This document shows, piece after piece, positions 1 through 11,499 of a stretch of DNA of 64,000 nucleotides (position 1 is the first letter of the stretch; each line of letters starts with the position of its first letter). Location: NCBI RefSeq assembly GCF_000003815.2, contig NC_049993.1, forward strand, positions 884,575 to 948,574. The letters are read 5' to 3'. A program made the translations under genes and the position numbers. A model generated the notes under the pieces. It saw nothing but the letters and a program-made list of their open reading frames with translations. It did not search any database and was not told the origin of the DNA. This stretch comes from Branchiostoma floridae (lineage: Eukaryota > Chordata > Leptocardii > Amphioxiformes > Branchiostomatidae).

Positions 1-108
1 AAATGTGACCAGTGCGATTATTCTGCTGCACAGAAATCCACATTAAATCGCCATTTAGCAAAAATTCACACTATAAGGACAATTTGTATGGGAAACTTAA
101 CTAAATGA
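1..108 (+). CDS. Last C2H2 zinc finger of a zinc-finger gene (3' end only)
   Basis: Frame 1 reads a CDQCDY-type finger with a C-x2-C pair and an H-x4-H pair, then about a dozen non-finger residues and a TGA stop at 106-108. The motif is the same CDQCDYSAA unit used by the two larger zinc-finger genes at 10.4 and 13.9 kb, so this is probably the C-terminal end of a further member of the same tandem family whose body lies upstream of the window. The spacing of the final histidines is one residue longer than in its relatives, so the finger may already be decaying. A DNA-binding nuclear role is expected from the family and is not shown here. Confidence 0.6.
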   Translation, partial: KCDQCDYSAAQKSTLNRHLAKIHTIRTICMGNLTK

Positions 109-1640
109 CATCAGCGATATCTTACATTGTATTTTTCTGAACCGATTTAGGAGAGAAAATTTTGTAAGAGTGAGTGGTGTTAGTAATAATTAGCTTATCA
201 GATGTTATCTGTCTCTAAGCTAAAGACGCTGATGAGAAGCTCTAAATGTGCGTATTTGATTTTAAAGCACACGTAAAATGTTACAACAGAAGTTTTTTTG
301 TGTATTCGTTTTTGAGAACAAGTGTCCCAAACTGATGTCTCATCGGACAAAGTCAAAATTCTGGACACTGATCAGGACTACTTTTGTAATAGGTATAAAG
401 GAGGCCATTCATATATACACCAGGATACTCCAGCCACGTACGGCTGAACAGAGACGGTGGGCGTTATAAACTTCCTGGCACATTTGTCCACTTACTGACG
501 ACACATACCCACGACGTTACCTGTTGTATTACGTTCTGTAATGATTGATCATCAGTATTGATCCTGCAGAACGCTACAGTGGTCGTTGAAAATTTGATCC
601 GTGTGTACTTTTGTGTTTGAAGAGTTTAGTCTTGTACCATGGTGTCTAAAAGTAAGTATTTTTAGTTTTAGTCGGAATAACAGCTGTACAGTGTAACAAG
701 AAGTGAAAGAATGTGATGCTTATTTTAACTCTTATATGGTAACCTATACAATATACATTATATACTAGTATATATTTTAGTATATTAATGATTATGATTA
801 ACCTGCGTTGAATGTTTTAGAAAAAAATATAATGGAAGTTTGTGTAACATGAAATGTAGTTTCTATGACTGATAGATAATGTAAATATAGTTGAGTTACT
901 TTCAGTTATAACTGGCATAGATAACGTGGGCTATAGAGCTCAGTTAATTTAAGCTATCAAAAGTACAGGTTATATTATATTTTTATGTGTCGACGTTTTA
1001 ATTTATTGTCTCTGCTATATAAGGTCAGATCTTTACCAGTTGTTATTTATAATAAAGACATGTACAACAGAGATCTCGAGTCATTTTGTGCAGTGGCAAA
1101 GAAATCAGATTCAGTGATACGACGAACCATATGGCTTTAAAAAAAAACTGTCCTATGAATATCAAGAACTTAGGAAGTTTCAAACTAGCTAAGATAGATA
1201 ATTCAACAATTTTTAGGTTGAATATTCGAGCATCTGACTTTTTAGCAACATCCTAGAAACGTTTGAGCTTCATTCGGAATAACAGGCGCACAAATAATCT
1301 AACATATAATGAAAGACTGTTATGCATATTTTAAACACTTATTCACTGATCTATACAGTATACAGCACATGTTAATACATGTAATAGTATATTGATGATT
1401 ACACTTAATTAAGTCAAACGTTGGTCATTACAAACAGAACTAGAGTTCCACAAAATCATACCTTTGCCAAATGAACCAGGTTTGTTATGTAGAAAGATGT
1501 CTGTAGACATAGGTATGCTTCTCATTACATATAATTTTATATGTTATTTGATAAAGTCACACCTCTATGAGTGCAAGACTGCAAGCAAACGCTTGTGCTA
1601 AGACGATTCCATTTTGGTAGTCAAAAGCTGAGATACAATG
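109..1640 (+). other. 3' flank of zinc-finger unit 1 (paralogous block 1)
   Basis: No coding region is visible. From about 640 to 1450 the sequence aligns by eye with 12240-13100 and 15830-16620, the 3' flanks of the two other zinc-finger units. Shared phrases include the stretch around 1290-1440, matched at about 16180-16335. A polyadenylation-type AATAAA lies at 1051-1056. The block is evidence that complete gene units, not only finger exons, were duplicated. Confidence 0.6.
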
Positions 1641-1781
1641 TTTTCCGAAATTCAGAAAAATAGGACCAGTGAATCCGGGAACCAAGACTTTAAATTGGAC
1701 TGGCCTGACGTTAAGTTCTTAACAGTCAATGCTGTGAGCAACCTAATACTCCAGAGTAGCAAGGACGTTGGTACTGTAAGG

Positions 1782-3486
1782 TCACATTGCATATGGTAGG
1801 TGACCCAGAAGCACAAACACGGTGTCGTAGGCAGCAGTAAGGTCAACAAAAACCGCCCCTCTGACCTTCCCGGTTTCAAAGCCATCCTCAATGTGCTGGG
1901 TAATGTTCAGAACTTGACCACAGCAAGGCCTTTCTGGTCTGAAACCCGCTTGGTCGGGAGACAGTAACTCATCGCTTACGGGTCCAATACGCACAAGTAT
2001 CATTCTCTCGTACAATTTGAAAAGGATGCACAATAATGATACAGGTCGGTAGCTTTTGGCGTTGGACGGGTCCTTGTTGGGTTTCAGAAGGGCGACCACT
2101 TTTGCTTTCCGCCAAACCTTAGGAATGGAAAGGGTGGTGGCACAGGTGTTGAACATTTGTAGCAGCCAGGCTTTAAATTTGGAAACAAAGTGCCGAATGA
2201 CTTCAGTCGTGATGCCATTGAGACCAGCAGCTTTTCCGAGTTTCAGAGGTTTGATAGCATCTTCCAGTTCAGAGACAGTGAAATCTATGAACTCGTCCTC
2301 GCTATCCAGCATCACTTTCTCCATCTCTTCTTTCATCTTCTTCCGATGACCCCTTTCTTTGTTGAGAGGTTTGCCATTAAGCAGTAGCTGCGTAGCCACT
2401 TCATGAGGAGTCACAGCAGCTAGTCTTGCTTGTGGGTTCTTGTCAGAGTTTAACTCCTTGATTGTGGACCAGGCTTTCTTGCTGTTCTGAGTCATATCAA
2501 CATTAGTGATAAGCTCTTTCCACCTTTCTCTCCGCTCTTCAGAAACTGAAGCCAGCACAGTTTCTCCCATTGCTATCGTTTCCTCTGCAAATGGGTCGAC
2601 TTCGTATGCTTTTACATATTCCTCGTAGAGGTCCTTGCTGTCTTCACTTAGACAAGGTATATATGACTTGCGAAATCCTCTTGGGATATGTCTCTTTGAC
2701 GTTTCCCATACAAGGCTTTGGAACTTATCGTAGTTGTTGGGATGGGGTTTCAACTTCCGAATCTTATCGTCAAGTTCCATAGTGAAATTCTCCCAGTTTG
2801 CTTTGTGAAAGTTAAACCTGGGGATGGGTTTCCTTGGTTCTACGGGTCGGATCACCGGCTTCGTGTTGACTGTGATTTCCCTGTGTTGTGACCTTGGTAT
2901 GGGGTTTTCTACTGTTTTTTTTTTCAAAATTTTGTGACAGTCTGGAAGGCACAAACACCAGGTCTGGGTTGTACCCACGACGCCAGCGTCCGCTTATAAA
3001 GGAGGGTTTGTCTTTCGCCTTGTGTAGTAAGGTCAGATCATTGTGTGATGCCCATTCTTGAATCGTCTCGCCGTCTGAGTTGGTGTCTTGATAGCCCCAG
3101 CGAGTGCTGTGGCTGTTGAAGTCCCCTAAGACTAGGCATGATTTGCCAGTTAGGTCGCATTCCTGGGGCCACACAAATGGAGTTGGTGGGGGTTTGTACA
3201 CTGAGAACACCTTGGTGTCTAAGGTTTCCACCAACAGTATCTCGATACCATGGGCAGACAGGTCCTAGGTTTTAACAATTATGGACTTATCCCGTACATA
3301 GACTGCACTGTAATGTACAGGGCTTGGGTGGTAGATCGCCAGATCCATGCCAGGGATCTTATATGACACAGCTTCCTTGTGAGTTTCTTGAATACACAGA
3401 ATATCTGCATTCAGTCCTGTCAGTAAGTCGGCTTTCGTATGTGAAAGACCTTCTGTATTGAAGCTAATAATCTTGAGGCTAGGCAT
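1782..3486 (-). mobile_element. Non-LTR retrotransposon fragment (endonuclease plus N-terminal RT)
   Basis: Read on the minus strand, 3486-2812 encodes an APE-type endonuclease (start with SFNTEGL, then IQETHKE and later LGDFNSH, typical catalytic-site motifs). The frame then continues into a reverse transcriptase with GKAAGLNGI, the SYRPVSLL motif, QAGFRPERP and the first catalytic aspartate block FVDLTAAYDT. The ORF ends there at 1782, so the YADD box and the C-terminus are missing. An in-frame stop at 3265-3267 and a frameshift at the T-run near 2915-2925 (A-run on the coding strand) show that it is dead. Layout fits a Jockey/CR1-like element; the exact clade is uncertain. Confidence 0.85.
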
Positions 3487-3715
3487 TTCGGGGCCGAGGG
3501 TTTATCCTTTTACCACCCCTAGTTTGCAGTTGTGGCACGTTGTGTAGCAATTGGTTTCCCGCAAGGGTTTAACAGGGGCACCACTTGAAGGTTTGCTACT
3601 CGCCCCCAACAGGACAACTCAAAAGTGTGATTTAACAAAACACATATGAGATCTCATACTGAAAAGCCCTACAAGTGTGACCAGTGTGATTATTCTGATC
3701 CACGGAAATCCAGTA

Positions 3716-4217
3716 TGGAACCAAATTAAGAATCAGTTCACACTGCTTGGAAATTGAAAAAGGTCGGTACCGTAATGTACCAGCCAACCAGAGGCAATGC
3801 CCTTCATGTAAAGATGGTATTGAAGATGAGTATCATTTTCTAATGACATGCCCTGCATATAGCGTAGATAGACAAAAATTAATGGATATGATCACAAGTA
3901 AATCTAGCACACCTTTACCAAAGACGAACACATGTACTTTCAATCTACTTATGTCATGTCCAGACTACATATCTTCGTATTTAGGCCAATGCATTTACAA
4001 TGCTCTAAAAAAGCGAGAATCTATTGTACAGTAACAGACCGACTTGTTTAACTTGTATATTATAATTACACTATGTCAATGCGCCATTTATGTTCACATT
4101 CCTGTACTATACATATATGTAGTTATAGATCTTAGACGAGTCATTGTATTGATTGACTTATCACCGTTGCCTTACAATTGTACCATGTACAAATGTCGTG
4201 CAATAAAGTTCATTCAT
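3716..4217 (+). mobile_element. LINE 3' end inserted in the zinc-finger pseudogene
   Basis: The frame from about 3721 to 4034 reads a C-terminal zinc-binding region of a non-LTR reverse transcriptase: IEKGRYRNVP, then a CPSC / EDEYHFLMTCP / Y cluster (CCHC-type), ending at a TAA at 4032-4034. A short 3' UTR with AATAAA ends in a TTCATTCATTC tail at about 4217, after which zinc-finger coding sequence resumes. The same protein module recurs at 17331-17594. The copy is strongly 5'-truncated. It resembles the CR1/L2 group; clade not established. Confidence 0.8.
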
Positions 4218-4407
4218 TCTAGCAAAACACAGCGGTGAGAAACCCTACATGTGGGGGGAATGTGGATACAGCACAACTGCTAGGCGTTACCTAACCAGAC
4301 ATATGAAAATCCATGCCGGTGAAAAACCCTACAAGTGTGACCAGTGTGATTATTCTGCTGCACGGAAACAACATTTGGACATCCATCTTGCAGAGCACAC
4401 CGGTGTA

Positions 4408-5782
4408 ACAGCGATTTCGCCCCCCCCCGTGATCTCGCCCCCCCCCCCCCCCGAGGGGCGAGATCACTAGCGTTTTCGCCCCCCTTTAGCGTTTTCGCCC
4501 CCCCCCCCATACCCGCCAGTGTTTTCGTCCCCCTAAGAACATTGCTTCTCGGAGAGTTCTCAAGAGCAACTGGTTACTACTAGTACATACTGTAAATGCA
4601 CTTAAGTTCGCGGGGATTTAATTTCGCTGTAGCGGGAAAATGGACTTTTCGCGGTGGTTTTAATTTCGCGGTAGCACCATGCACTGTAGTCTCTTACTGC
4701 CACGGAAAAATGTACGCGGTGGTTTTAAGTTCGCGGTGAAGTAGCCACCGCGAAAACCGCGACCATTAATCCACCGCGAAAGTTTCTGCATTTACAGTAT
4801 TAGGTGCGCTACCTGGTACTATACTGCACATGGGGAGTAACGTATATGGTGTGTTACCTGGTACCTATATGGCACCTTATTACCTGAAATTGTTATACCT
4901 TGAAAGTCGATACTATTTGGTTTGGTGAAAACAATTCATTGAAATGAAAAATACATTTTTTTGCACTTGAGGTGGCATAAAAAGACAGCGCTATCGCGAA
5001 CGTATAAATCAACACCATCTACGGCACGGAATAAGTCAGCTACATGTTTTCAATTTGTCACAGTATATTTCTTGTGCAGGAAACATTTCCAAAGCACTAA
5101 CAAAAACACAAGTGAATAATAGTTTCTCATTATAAACACTATCTACGCGCAAGTTCATATACCTGTTGCGAAATGCTACAAAACACTGGTAAAGTACCAG
5201 TCTTAAGAAACAGAGGTAAATGAACCAGTTCATAAATACTAGAAAAACAGTTATATTGGAGGTGAAGATACCCATAGGCTAGGTGCTTATAAAAAATGTG
5301 CGATATTCTAATGACTACCTTATCTACATAACTAATAAAGACATTTCATACTTCTTTTGTGGCCAATTCATGGCAGAGACTTCATATTGGAGATATACAT
5401 GTATAGGATGCTTGAGGACTGGTGAATACAATGAAATACATCTTATGTCGAGACTCAAGTACATACAATAAGGGGAATACAAGGGACCCAACCCTCCTTG
5501 TCCGAAACAACTTCAGCTGCCTTATCAACATGTAATTACGTTAATATTAATACTATGTATGGAGTTATGTATCAGACTCGTGTACTTATCATTCTGCAAC
5601 TGCATTTTGTGATTTATACCAATCAACTTCTAAAATGTTATGTAAACCCGTTTTTTGGGGGGGGCGAAATCGCTAAAGGGGGCGAGACAGGGGGCGAGAT
5701 CACTAGCCGGGGAGGGCGAGATCGCTAGTGATTTCGCCCCCGTGGGGGCGAGATCAGGGGGGGGGGGTGTTGAGATCGCTGT
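4408..5782 (+). mobile_element. Non-autonomous DNA transposon, 1.4 kb, ACAGCGATYTC ends
   Basis: The left end ACAGCGATTTC (4408-4418) is the inverted match of GAGATCGCTGT at 5772-5782. Both ends run into G/C homopolymer-rich GCGATTTCGCCCC-type subterminal repeats in inverted orientation (4411-4510 and 5655-5770). The zinc-finger sequence CACACCGGTG (4396-4405) recurs as CACACCGGCG (5783-5792), consistent with a 9-10 bp target-site duplication. That length would suit Mutator-like elements, but no transposase is present, so the superfamily is only suggested. A separate 212-bp MITE is nested inside. Confidence 0.75.
4588..4799 (-). mobile_element. TA-flanked MITE with CTGTAAATGCA ends (nested copy)
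   Basis: The element begins TACTGTAAATGCA and ends TGCATTTACAGTA, giving a TA target with perfect 11-bp inverted ends. Its interior is made of repeated TTCGCGGTGG / CCACCGCGAA blocks that can fold on themselves. The same family occurs in the opposite orientation at 57169-60303, where it is split by a LINE. A TA target suggests Tc1/mariner-type mobilisation (inference). Confidence 0.85.
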
Positions 5783-6080
5783 CACACCGGCGACAAATCC
5801 TTATGTGTGGGGAGTGTGGGTACAGAACAAAAAGTGTGATTTATCAAAAATATGAGAATCCATACCGGTGAAAAACGTTATAAATGTGACCAGTGTGATT
5901 ATTCTCCAGCACAAAAATCCACAATTGACCACCATCTAGCAATGCACAGTGGGAGTGTGGGTATAGGACAGCGCAAAGGGCTAACTTATCCCGACGTATG
6001 AGAATCCATATTAGTTAGAAACACCATACTGTAACACCTGTGACTATGTTTTGCCGCCCAAACAAAGTCTATTCCCGCTG

Positions 6081-8155
6081 CCTCGAGATTTAAGAGTAAT
6101 ATCATCATTGTGAGTACATGTATTTAGCAGCTGTGAAATTATATGTTTTCCAAGTAGCTAAACACACCACTTGAAAACCAGAGCTCGAAATTTCTTTTCA
6201 TGATAGGTGAACCTCACCTAAAAATTTAGGTTAAACAAGCAATCCAAAAAAGGCTTTGTTCTTTTTTTTCTGATACTTTAATTTCAAGAAGAATCTTAAT
6301 GTTGTTGTACAATAGTACCTTTAGACTAAATGAATATAGTCAAAATGTCTCTAAGTTCTGAATAAGGCTTAGATTGCAAATGGAATAGGTCTTGCATTAC
6401 AAACGATGGCCATGGCGACTGTTTTATTGTTTATAAGTACATTTTGTATTAATGGTTGTTGTTGTAGATGTATTGTATTTATGTTGAATCCTTTCGCCTG
6501 GCTGTATGTATGAAGATTGTTTTTCACGAAGAATGTTTGTAGGGCATTGCTGGTAACAAAAATAGCGATCACAAGTGTAACACAAATAGTAGTAGATTTA
6601 CATGTTAGCGTAGTTAAGTCATCGCTTAACAACATTGTTTTATTGCCCGATAGGATTTATTAACAAGGAGCGATTTAAAGTTAGTGCACCAATATAAGCA
6701 GCGTCTTGTTATGAATACTCAAAACTGTAGAACCCGAAAATGTATGAGTGTGTATTTCTAACCATAAGTAGTAAACTTTCATTACGACCGTTTCTGAAAA
6801 AACAAGAGTTCGTAGACCTCAGGCCTGCATGAAATGTATTGGGTTTCTGTAGACCTATTGTGTATTTTTGCCTTTTTGTCTGTGGTACGTGGTTGGAAAA
6901 ATGAGCTTTTAACCGTGTTGGTTGTGCACCATGCAAAAGTCTGACTCTGAAATTCCATTTTCTGAATTTGTAAGTTTGGACATGGATGAACATTACTTAT
7001 TTTGGATTTCTTAAGTATGTAACCAACCACAGTACTTTGAAGTTGTTGAGACGCTACCTTTTTTTGTCTCAGATGGCCCATGCACATGTAGTTACTCTGT
7101 CACATGATATACTAATATCTTCCTATTTCAATGTACTGACCTAATGCAGCTGCTAAGTCTCCTTGGTTTGTGTTCTTCCAATGATATTCATTAAAGATTT
7201 ATTTCTGGGGTGTTATTCACTTGACATCGGAATGTTACTTGCATAATTTGACCAATGATACTTTTATCTGTAGTTCCATAGACATTAGACAATATGAATA
7301 GTGGTAGCCCCCATGCAGCAGCAACAGTTAGTCCCCAGGGTGGTATGATATTTTCATTCAATCCATCCAACCCAAACCTAAATCTCCTGTAGTATCTAAG
7401 CCAAATTTAACAGCATAATTTACTATGAAAAATGTCCTTGTCAATCCCATTTATAGATGGCAAGCTGCTGGCAATGGAAGCTGTGAAAAGTTCAGAAGCT
7501 GTTGTAGTCAGAGCAAACACCCAGCAAACATCCCCGCAAACCAATGAGCAGTTGCTTAGAAGGGGAATTTCATCATATATTTGCCGCGACAAAATGCAAC
7601 AAACGATACTGAATTTAAAACAGAACAAAGCTAAGCCTCCACCACTTAACCCTGCCTGTACCATAGATTAAGCAGGCCCAAAAACCAAGCGAATATGACT
7701 AGCCCAAAACAACAAATTACCTGTATACAGTATGGAAATGGCATTACCAAAGAAACAAAAAGAAACACAGGACAAATCATACACATACCTTTCTCTCATG
7801 CCCACACTCTATACAGTTCTCCTCCACATTAGAAAATTGCATCTTCTTCTGTTTAAGTTCAAGTTCAACCATGATTGCCAACAGGGTAAAGGAACTTGTA
7901 CCGAAACTTAAAACTCAGTACTATACAGCTCTAGAAACACCACAAAGAGTAATAAGCAAACTCCAATTATACCTGACCAACAGATATATAATCTTGTACA
8001 CTCCCGTCATCTGGCAAACTGTCAGTGCCACTAAGTAACCTGATACATTGAAGGTGGCCCAGGCCAGATGATGGTTCTACACCCAACCATAATCTGTTTT
8101 TAAAACCAAGCAGATATTGGGAGGATGCCCCAACCACACAAAAACAGGGTCAACC
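6081..8155. other. Intergenic sequence without a recognisable gene
   Basis: No exon, RNA gene or known mobile element could be supported. Some ORFs of 80-100 codons occur on the minus strand between about 6710 and 7090 and on both strands at 7407-7671, but they overlap in competing frames and show no family motif. The stretch may hold decayed transposon sequence. Confidence 0.5.
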
Positions 8156-8159
8156 TATA

Positions 8160-8780
8160 CAGTATCAAGTTCAAGCACTAGGAGGCCCAAAATCAAAGCT
8201 GACCACCAAGACACCACAAACAACTCACGTACCAAATAGCAACACAATGGTACCTTGCGTTCCGGAGATACAGCGCACGCCCCGTGCCCGCACTAAAGGT
8301 AACCTAAAATGTCAAGTTCAAGCACCAAGGGCGCCAAAATCAAAATTGAGCATTATTCAGCCACCGCCGACACATGTGCCAAATATCATCGCGCCAGCAC
8401 CAGCCGTTCAGAAGATATAACTCCGGAAACACCCCTCCCGGACACAAAATTCGACCTGCCGGGTCAAGTTCAAACGCGACAAGGCCCAAAGTCAATCCTA
8501 GGCAACAGGCAACAACCCCCCACCCATGCACCAAAAATCGTCGCAATTGCGCGTATCGTTCCGGACACACAGCGCCAAAAGTGCCCCCAAAACACCAAAA
8601 ATGCCACCTGCAATGTCAAGTTCAAACGCCAGGAGGCCCAAAATCAAACCTGAGTGTTAGGCTACCACCCCCAACCCACGTACCAAAAATCGTCGTGCTC
8701 GCACCATCCGTTCACGAGATACAGCGCCCTACATCCCCGGCTACCGAAAAGTTCCCACCAGCATCAAAACCATACCTGCA
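8160..8780 (+). repeat. Diverged tandem repeat, about 150-bp period, 4 copies
   Basis: The phrase CAAGTTCAA followed by a GGCCCAAAATCAA-type motif recurs near 8165, 8311, 8463 and 8616, a spacing of about 148-153 bp. Between these each unit carries a CACGTACCAAAAATCGTCG-like segment and a GTTCNNGAGATACAGCGC-like segment. Copies differ by many substitutions, so the array is old. The overlapping ORFs here come from lack of stops in the proline/glutamine-rich repeat and are not counted as genes. Related single units appear near 31840 and 44010-44480. Confidence 0.7.
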
Positions 8781-9107
8781 TACATGCAGGTAAAAAATGC
8801 AGTAGTATTTTAAAATAATGCTTTACGTAAACTATCGCGTAAATCAGGCATCCAGTAGTTGCCTACAAGCAGATTGTCTATCTTTAAATAATGTTACATT
8901 GTACGGAAGAAAACTGTAACTGCCATGTAAGAATAAAACTGCACGTGCCCTATTCAATATTGACAATAAGACATCTCATAGTTCCTATTGCGTATATGCT
9001 GCCATGATGCGATCATTAATCGCCCAGGTTCGGTCATGAGACTCTAAGTTTGAAACCTAGCTTTAACACTTTGTCAATAGCAAAGAAAGAGTAGGTGAAA
9101 AATTCAG

Positions 9108-9188
9108 AATGAATGAATGAATGAATGAATGAATGAATGAATGAATGAATGAATGAATGATTGAATGAATGAATGAATGAATGAATGA
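9108..9188. repeat. GAAT tetranucleotide microsatellite
   Basis: About 20 near-perfect GAAT units, with one GATT variant. Immediately downstream, a 20-bp AAGAAAAAAGGGAATTCAG-type motif is present twice in tandem. Confidence 0.95.
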
Positions 9189-9462
9189 GAAGAAAAAAGG
9201 GAATTCAGAAGAAAAAAGGGAATTCAGAACATCATGTGGGGTGAAGAAAGACGATGTTTAGTCACGCCTCCTAGCGACAAATGGAATCCTTGCTGTATTA
9301 CATACCTTCAAACCTTGGGTGGTGGTGTATGTATATGTATAGGTGAAGCCAACAGTGAAACACTACCACTGGGTTCAAATCATAAGGCCTTCTTTTTGAA
9401 AAGTGTAGGCGGAACGTACTATACAAAAAGGGTAAGCAGGTTCTAAATGATCCTTTATCCTA

Positions 9463-9556
9463 CAGTGTCAGTCATCTTTCACCCCTTGCTGCTCCAGACA
9501 GACACTTGCGAGAGGATTGTGAATTGTGTGGAGATAACAATCAACACTGGAAGCAG
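9463..9556 (+). other. Noncoding 5' exon of zinc-finger gene at 10.4 kb
   Basis: This stretch ends at a strong splice donor (AAGCAG followed by GTAAGA at 9557). It is closely similar to 13245-13343, which has the same relation to the next zinc-finger gene; both share CTTTCACCCCTTGCTGCT and AATCAACACTGGAAGCAG. The matching acceptor is TTCAATTAG ending at 10394, seven bases before the ATG. The 5' limit is set only by the extent of similarity. Similarity continues into the first part of the intron. Confidence 0.65.
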
Positions 9557-10401
9557 GTAAGAAAGAGATTTACGTACAACATGACTGCAGTATCTTAAAC
9601 CATGGGAGGTAGAGGTCATTTCTACTGTATGTGGGCTATATTAGGCAGGATGTAAGACTTTTATGGGTGACGAAAATGAGGGTGGGGAGGGGGGCGCATA
9701 TTTTACCTGCACGGTAAAAGGAAGAAAGGAAACATTGCTCTGTTTCTTCTACTTTCTCTCCTTCTTCTTCAAACAATAATGATTCCCTATCACCATGGTA
9801 ACTGGAGGTGTAGCAGACACCCTGTGGTGTTCGGTTTCATGTAGCATTAATATCAGGACAGCTCGAAGGACGAGATAATGAATGTGTTTGTGTAATACTA
9901 AACAGATCATGTTTAAAACGGCTATTCTATTGAAAAGGCGACCTAAAAATCTACTCAAGAAGCCAGTGGGCTCATTTAGGTCATTAGGAGAGTCTACTGT
10001 AAAATGGGTGGCGCTTTTATGAGGGGTGATTTAAGATATGAGCTGTAGCCAATCACAAAAGTCTTAGAGCTAAAATACCCGAGCTGTACATTTGGTGACG
10101 ACAAAAGAAAATAATCCCTTCTTGGGAATAAATTGCTTATTAATCATCTTTATCACTCCCCGTCCCTTCATAGTGAACATGTGGAGTAATGACATGAAAA
10201 CATATTTATTGGACGAATATATATTTTGTAATTGCAAAATCACAACAAACATGCAGAAAAAGATAGAAAAATCCAACAACCGTAAATAGCTTGTTAGGCT
10301 AGCCCATGTCAAGATAAACATTATTTGTTTGCATGTAACTATCTAGTCTTAATTGTTCTATTTCTTCTTTTCTAATATATTTTTATTCAATTAGGTTTGC
10401 C

Positions 10402-11499
10402 ATGGCAGAGGCAGGCAAAAGGTCTCCTACTGCTGTTCCCCAGAACATCTGTGATGGGTCTCCTACTGGCGTTTTGTGTGGCAGGGAGGCAAACACAACC
10501 AAAGACGAAACCAGGGCGAACAACACCAGTTTGGTCAGTCAACCGGAAGCAAATAGTGATGAGAAACTCTACATGTGTGGGGAGTATGGGTACAGGGCAG
10601 CCAGAGAGTCTCAGTTATCCCGACACATGAAGACCCACACAGGGGGAAAACCACTCGTGTGTGACCAGTGTGACTATTCTGCTGCACAAAAATGCACTTT
10701 GGACCGGCATTTAGCAAATCAAACCGGTGCCAAACCCTTCATGTGTGGGGAGTGTGGGTACAGGACAGCACAGAAGTCCGATTTATCCACACATATGAGA
10801 ACTCATACTGGTGAAAGACCATACAATTGTGACCAGTGTGATTATTCTGCAGCAGTGAAATCCACTTTGGACAGGCATCTAGCCAAGCATAATGGTGACA
10901 AACCCTACATGTGTGGGGAGTGTGGGTACAGGGCAGCTCTGAAGTCTCATTTATCTGTACATATGAGAACTCATACCGGTAGAAAACCCTACAAGTGTGA
11001 CCAGTGTGACTATTCTGCTGCACACAAATTGAGTTTAGATCAACATCTAGCCAGGCACACTGGTGATAAGCCCTTCATGTGTGGGGAGTGTGGGTACCGG
11101 ACAGCTCAGAAGTCTGATTTATCCAGACATATGAGGACTCACACGGGTGAGAAACCCTACAAGTGTGACCAGTGTGATTATTCTGCTGCACGGAAATCCT
11201 CATTGGACAGACATCTAGCAAAACACACCGGTGATAAGCCCTGCATGTGTGGAGAGTGTGGGTATAGGACAGCTCAGAAGTCTGATTTATCCAAACATAT
11301 GAGGACTCACACGAACGACAAACCCTACAAGTGTGACCAGTGTGACTTTTCTGCTGCACAAAAATCTAACTTGGACAGACATCTAGCAAGGCACACTGGT
11401 GATAAGCCCTACATGTGTGAGGGATGTGGGTATAAGACAACTAAAAAATCTGCATTATCCCTACACATGATGAGAACCCACACAGGAGAAAAACCGTAA
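10402..11499 (+). CDS. C2H2 zinc-finger protein, 11 tandem fingers
   Basis: One coding exon of 365 residues follows an acceptor at 10393-10394 and opens at an ATG (MAEAG) also used by the sister gene at 13861. Residues 1-52 are a fingerless leader. Eleven C2H2 units follow, alternating CGECGY-x-H-x3-H and CDQCDY-x-H-x3-H with TGEKP/TGDKP linkers. The first finger has Cys to Tyr (CGEY) and the second has lost its last His (NQT), so nine look able to bind zinc; finger 11 has an H-x4-H pair. The protein ends right after TGEKP. Tandem C2H2 arrays of this kind bind DNA in the nucleus in most studied cases; the target is unknown. No KRAB, SCAN or BTB domain is present. Degenerate finger sequence continues past the stop to about 11750, so the ancestral protein was longer. 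A possible polyadenylation signal AATAAA lies at 11831. Confidence 0.88.
   Translation: MAEAGKRSPTAVPQNICDGSPTGVLCGREANTTKDETRANNTSLVSQPEANSDEKLYMCGEYGYRAARESQLSRHMKTHTGGKPLVCDQCDYSAAQKCTLDRHLANQTGAKPFMCGECGYRTAQKSDLSTHMRTHTGERPYNCDQCDYSAAVKSTLDRHLAKHNGDKPYMCGECGYRAALKSHLSVHMRTHTGRKPYKCDQCDYSAAHKLSLDQHLARHTGDKPFMCGECGYRTAQKSDLSRHMRTHTGEKPYKCDQCDYSAARKSSLDRHLAKHTGDKPCMCGECGYRTAQKSDLSKHMRTHTNDKPYKCDQCDFSAAQKSNLDRHLARHTGDKPYMCEGCGYKTTKKSALSLHMMRTHTGEKP

Larger units (their letters stand above)
3610..6080 (+). pseudogene. Zinc-finger pseudogene split by transposon insertions
   Basis: Recognisable finger segments occur at about 3612-3715, 4220-4405 and 5783-6020, and rejoin each other at the insertion points. 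The first segment has a 2-nt insertion near 3645. In the second, the first cysteine of the CGECGY finger has become tryptophan (MWGECGY), followed by an intact CDQCDYSAARK finger. The third carries several small deletions and stops. The gaps are filled by a LINE 3' end (3716-4217) and by a 1.4-kb DNA element (about 4408-5782). This is a fourth unit of the local zinc-finger family, non-functional as it stands. Confidence 0.8.

Noticed and set aside
4249..4510. Zinc-finger ORF with a Pro-rich tail
   Set aside because: The tail comes from the poly-C end of the inserted transposon; the finger part is a piece of a pseudogene.
5498..5855. Gly-rich ORFs
   Set aside because: Produced by the poly-G subterminal repeats of the transposon.
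6709..7087. Two overlapping minus-strand ORFs
   Set aside because: Competing frames with no recognised domain or splice signals; not enough to call a gene.
9371..9390. GGTTCAAAT resembling a tRNA T-arm
   Set aside because: No matching acceptor, D-arm or anticodon stem around it.
10535..11359. Minus-strand ORFs opposite the zinc-finger exons
   Set aside because: His/Thr/Cys-rich shadow translations of the finger repeat.
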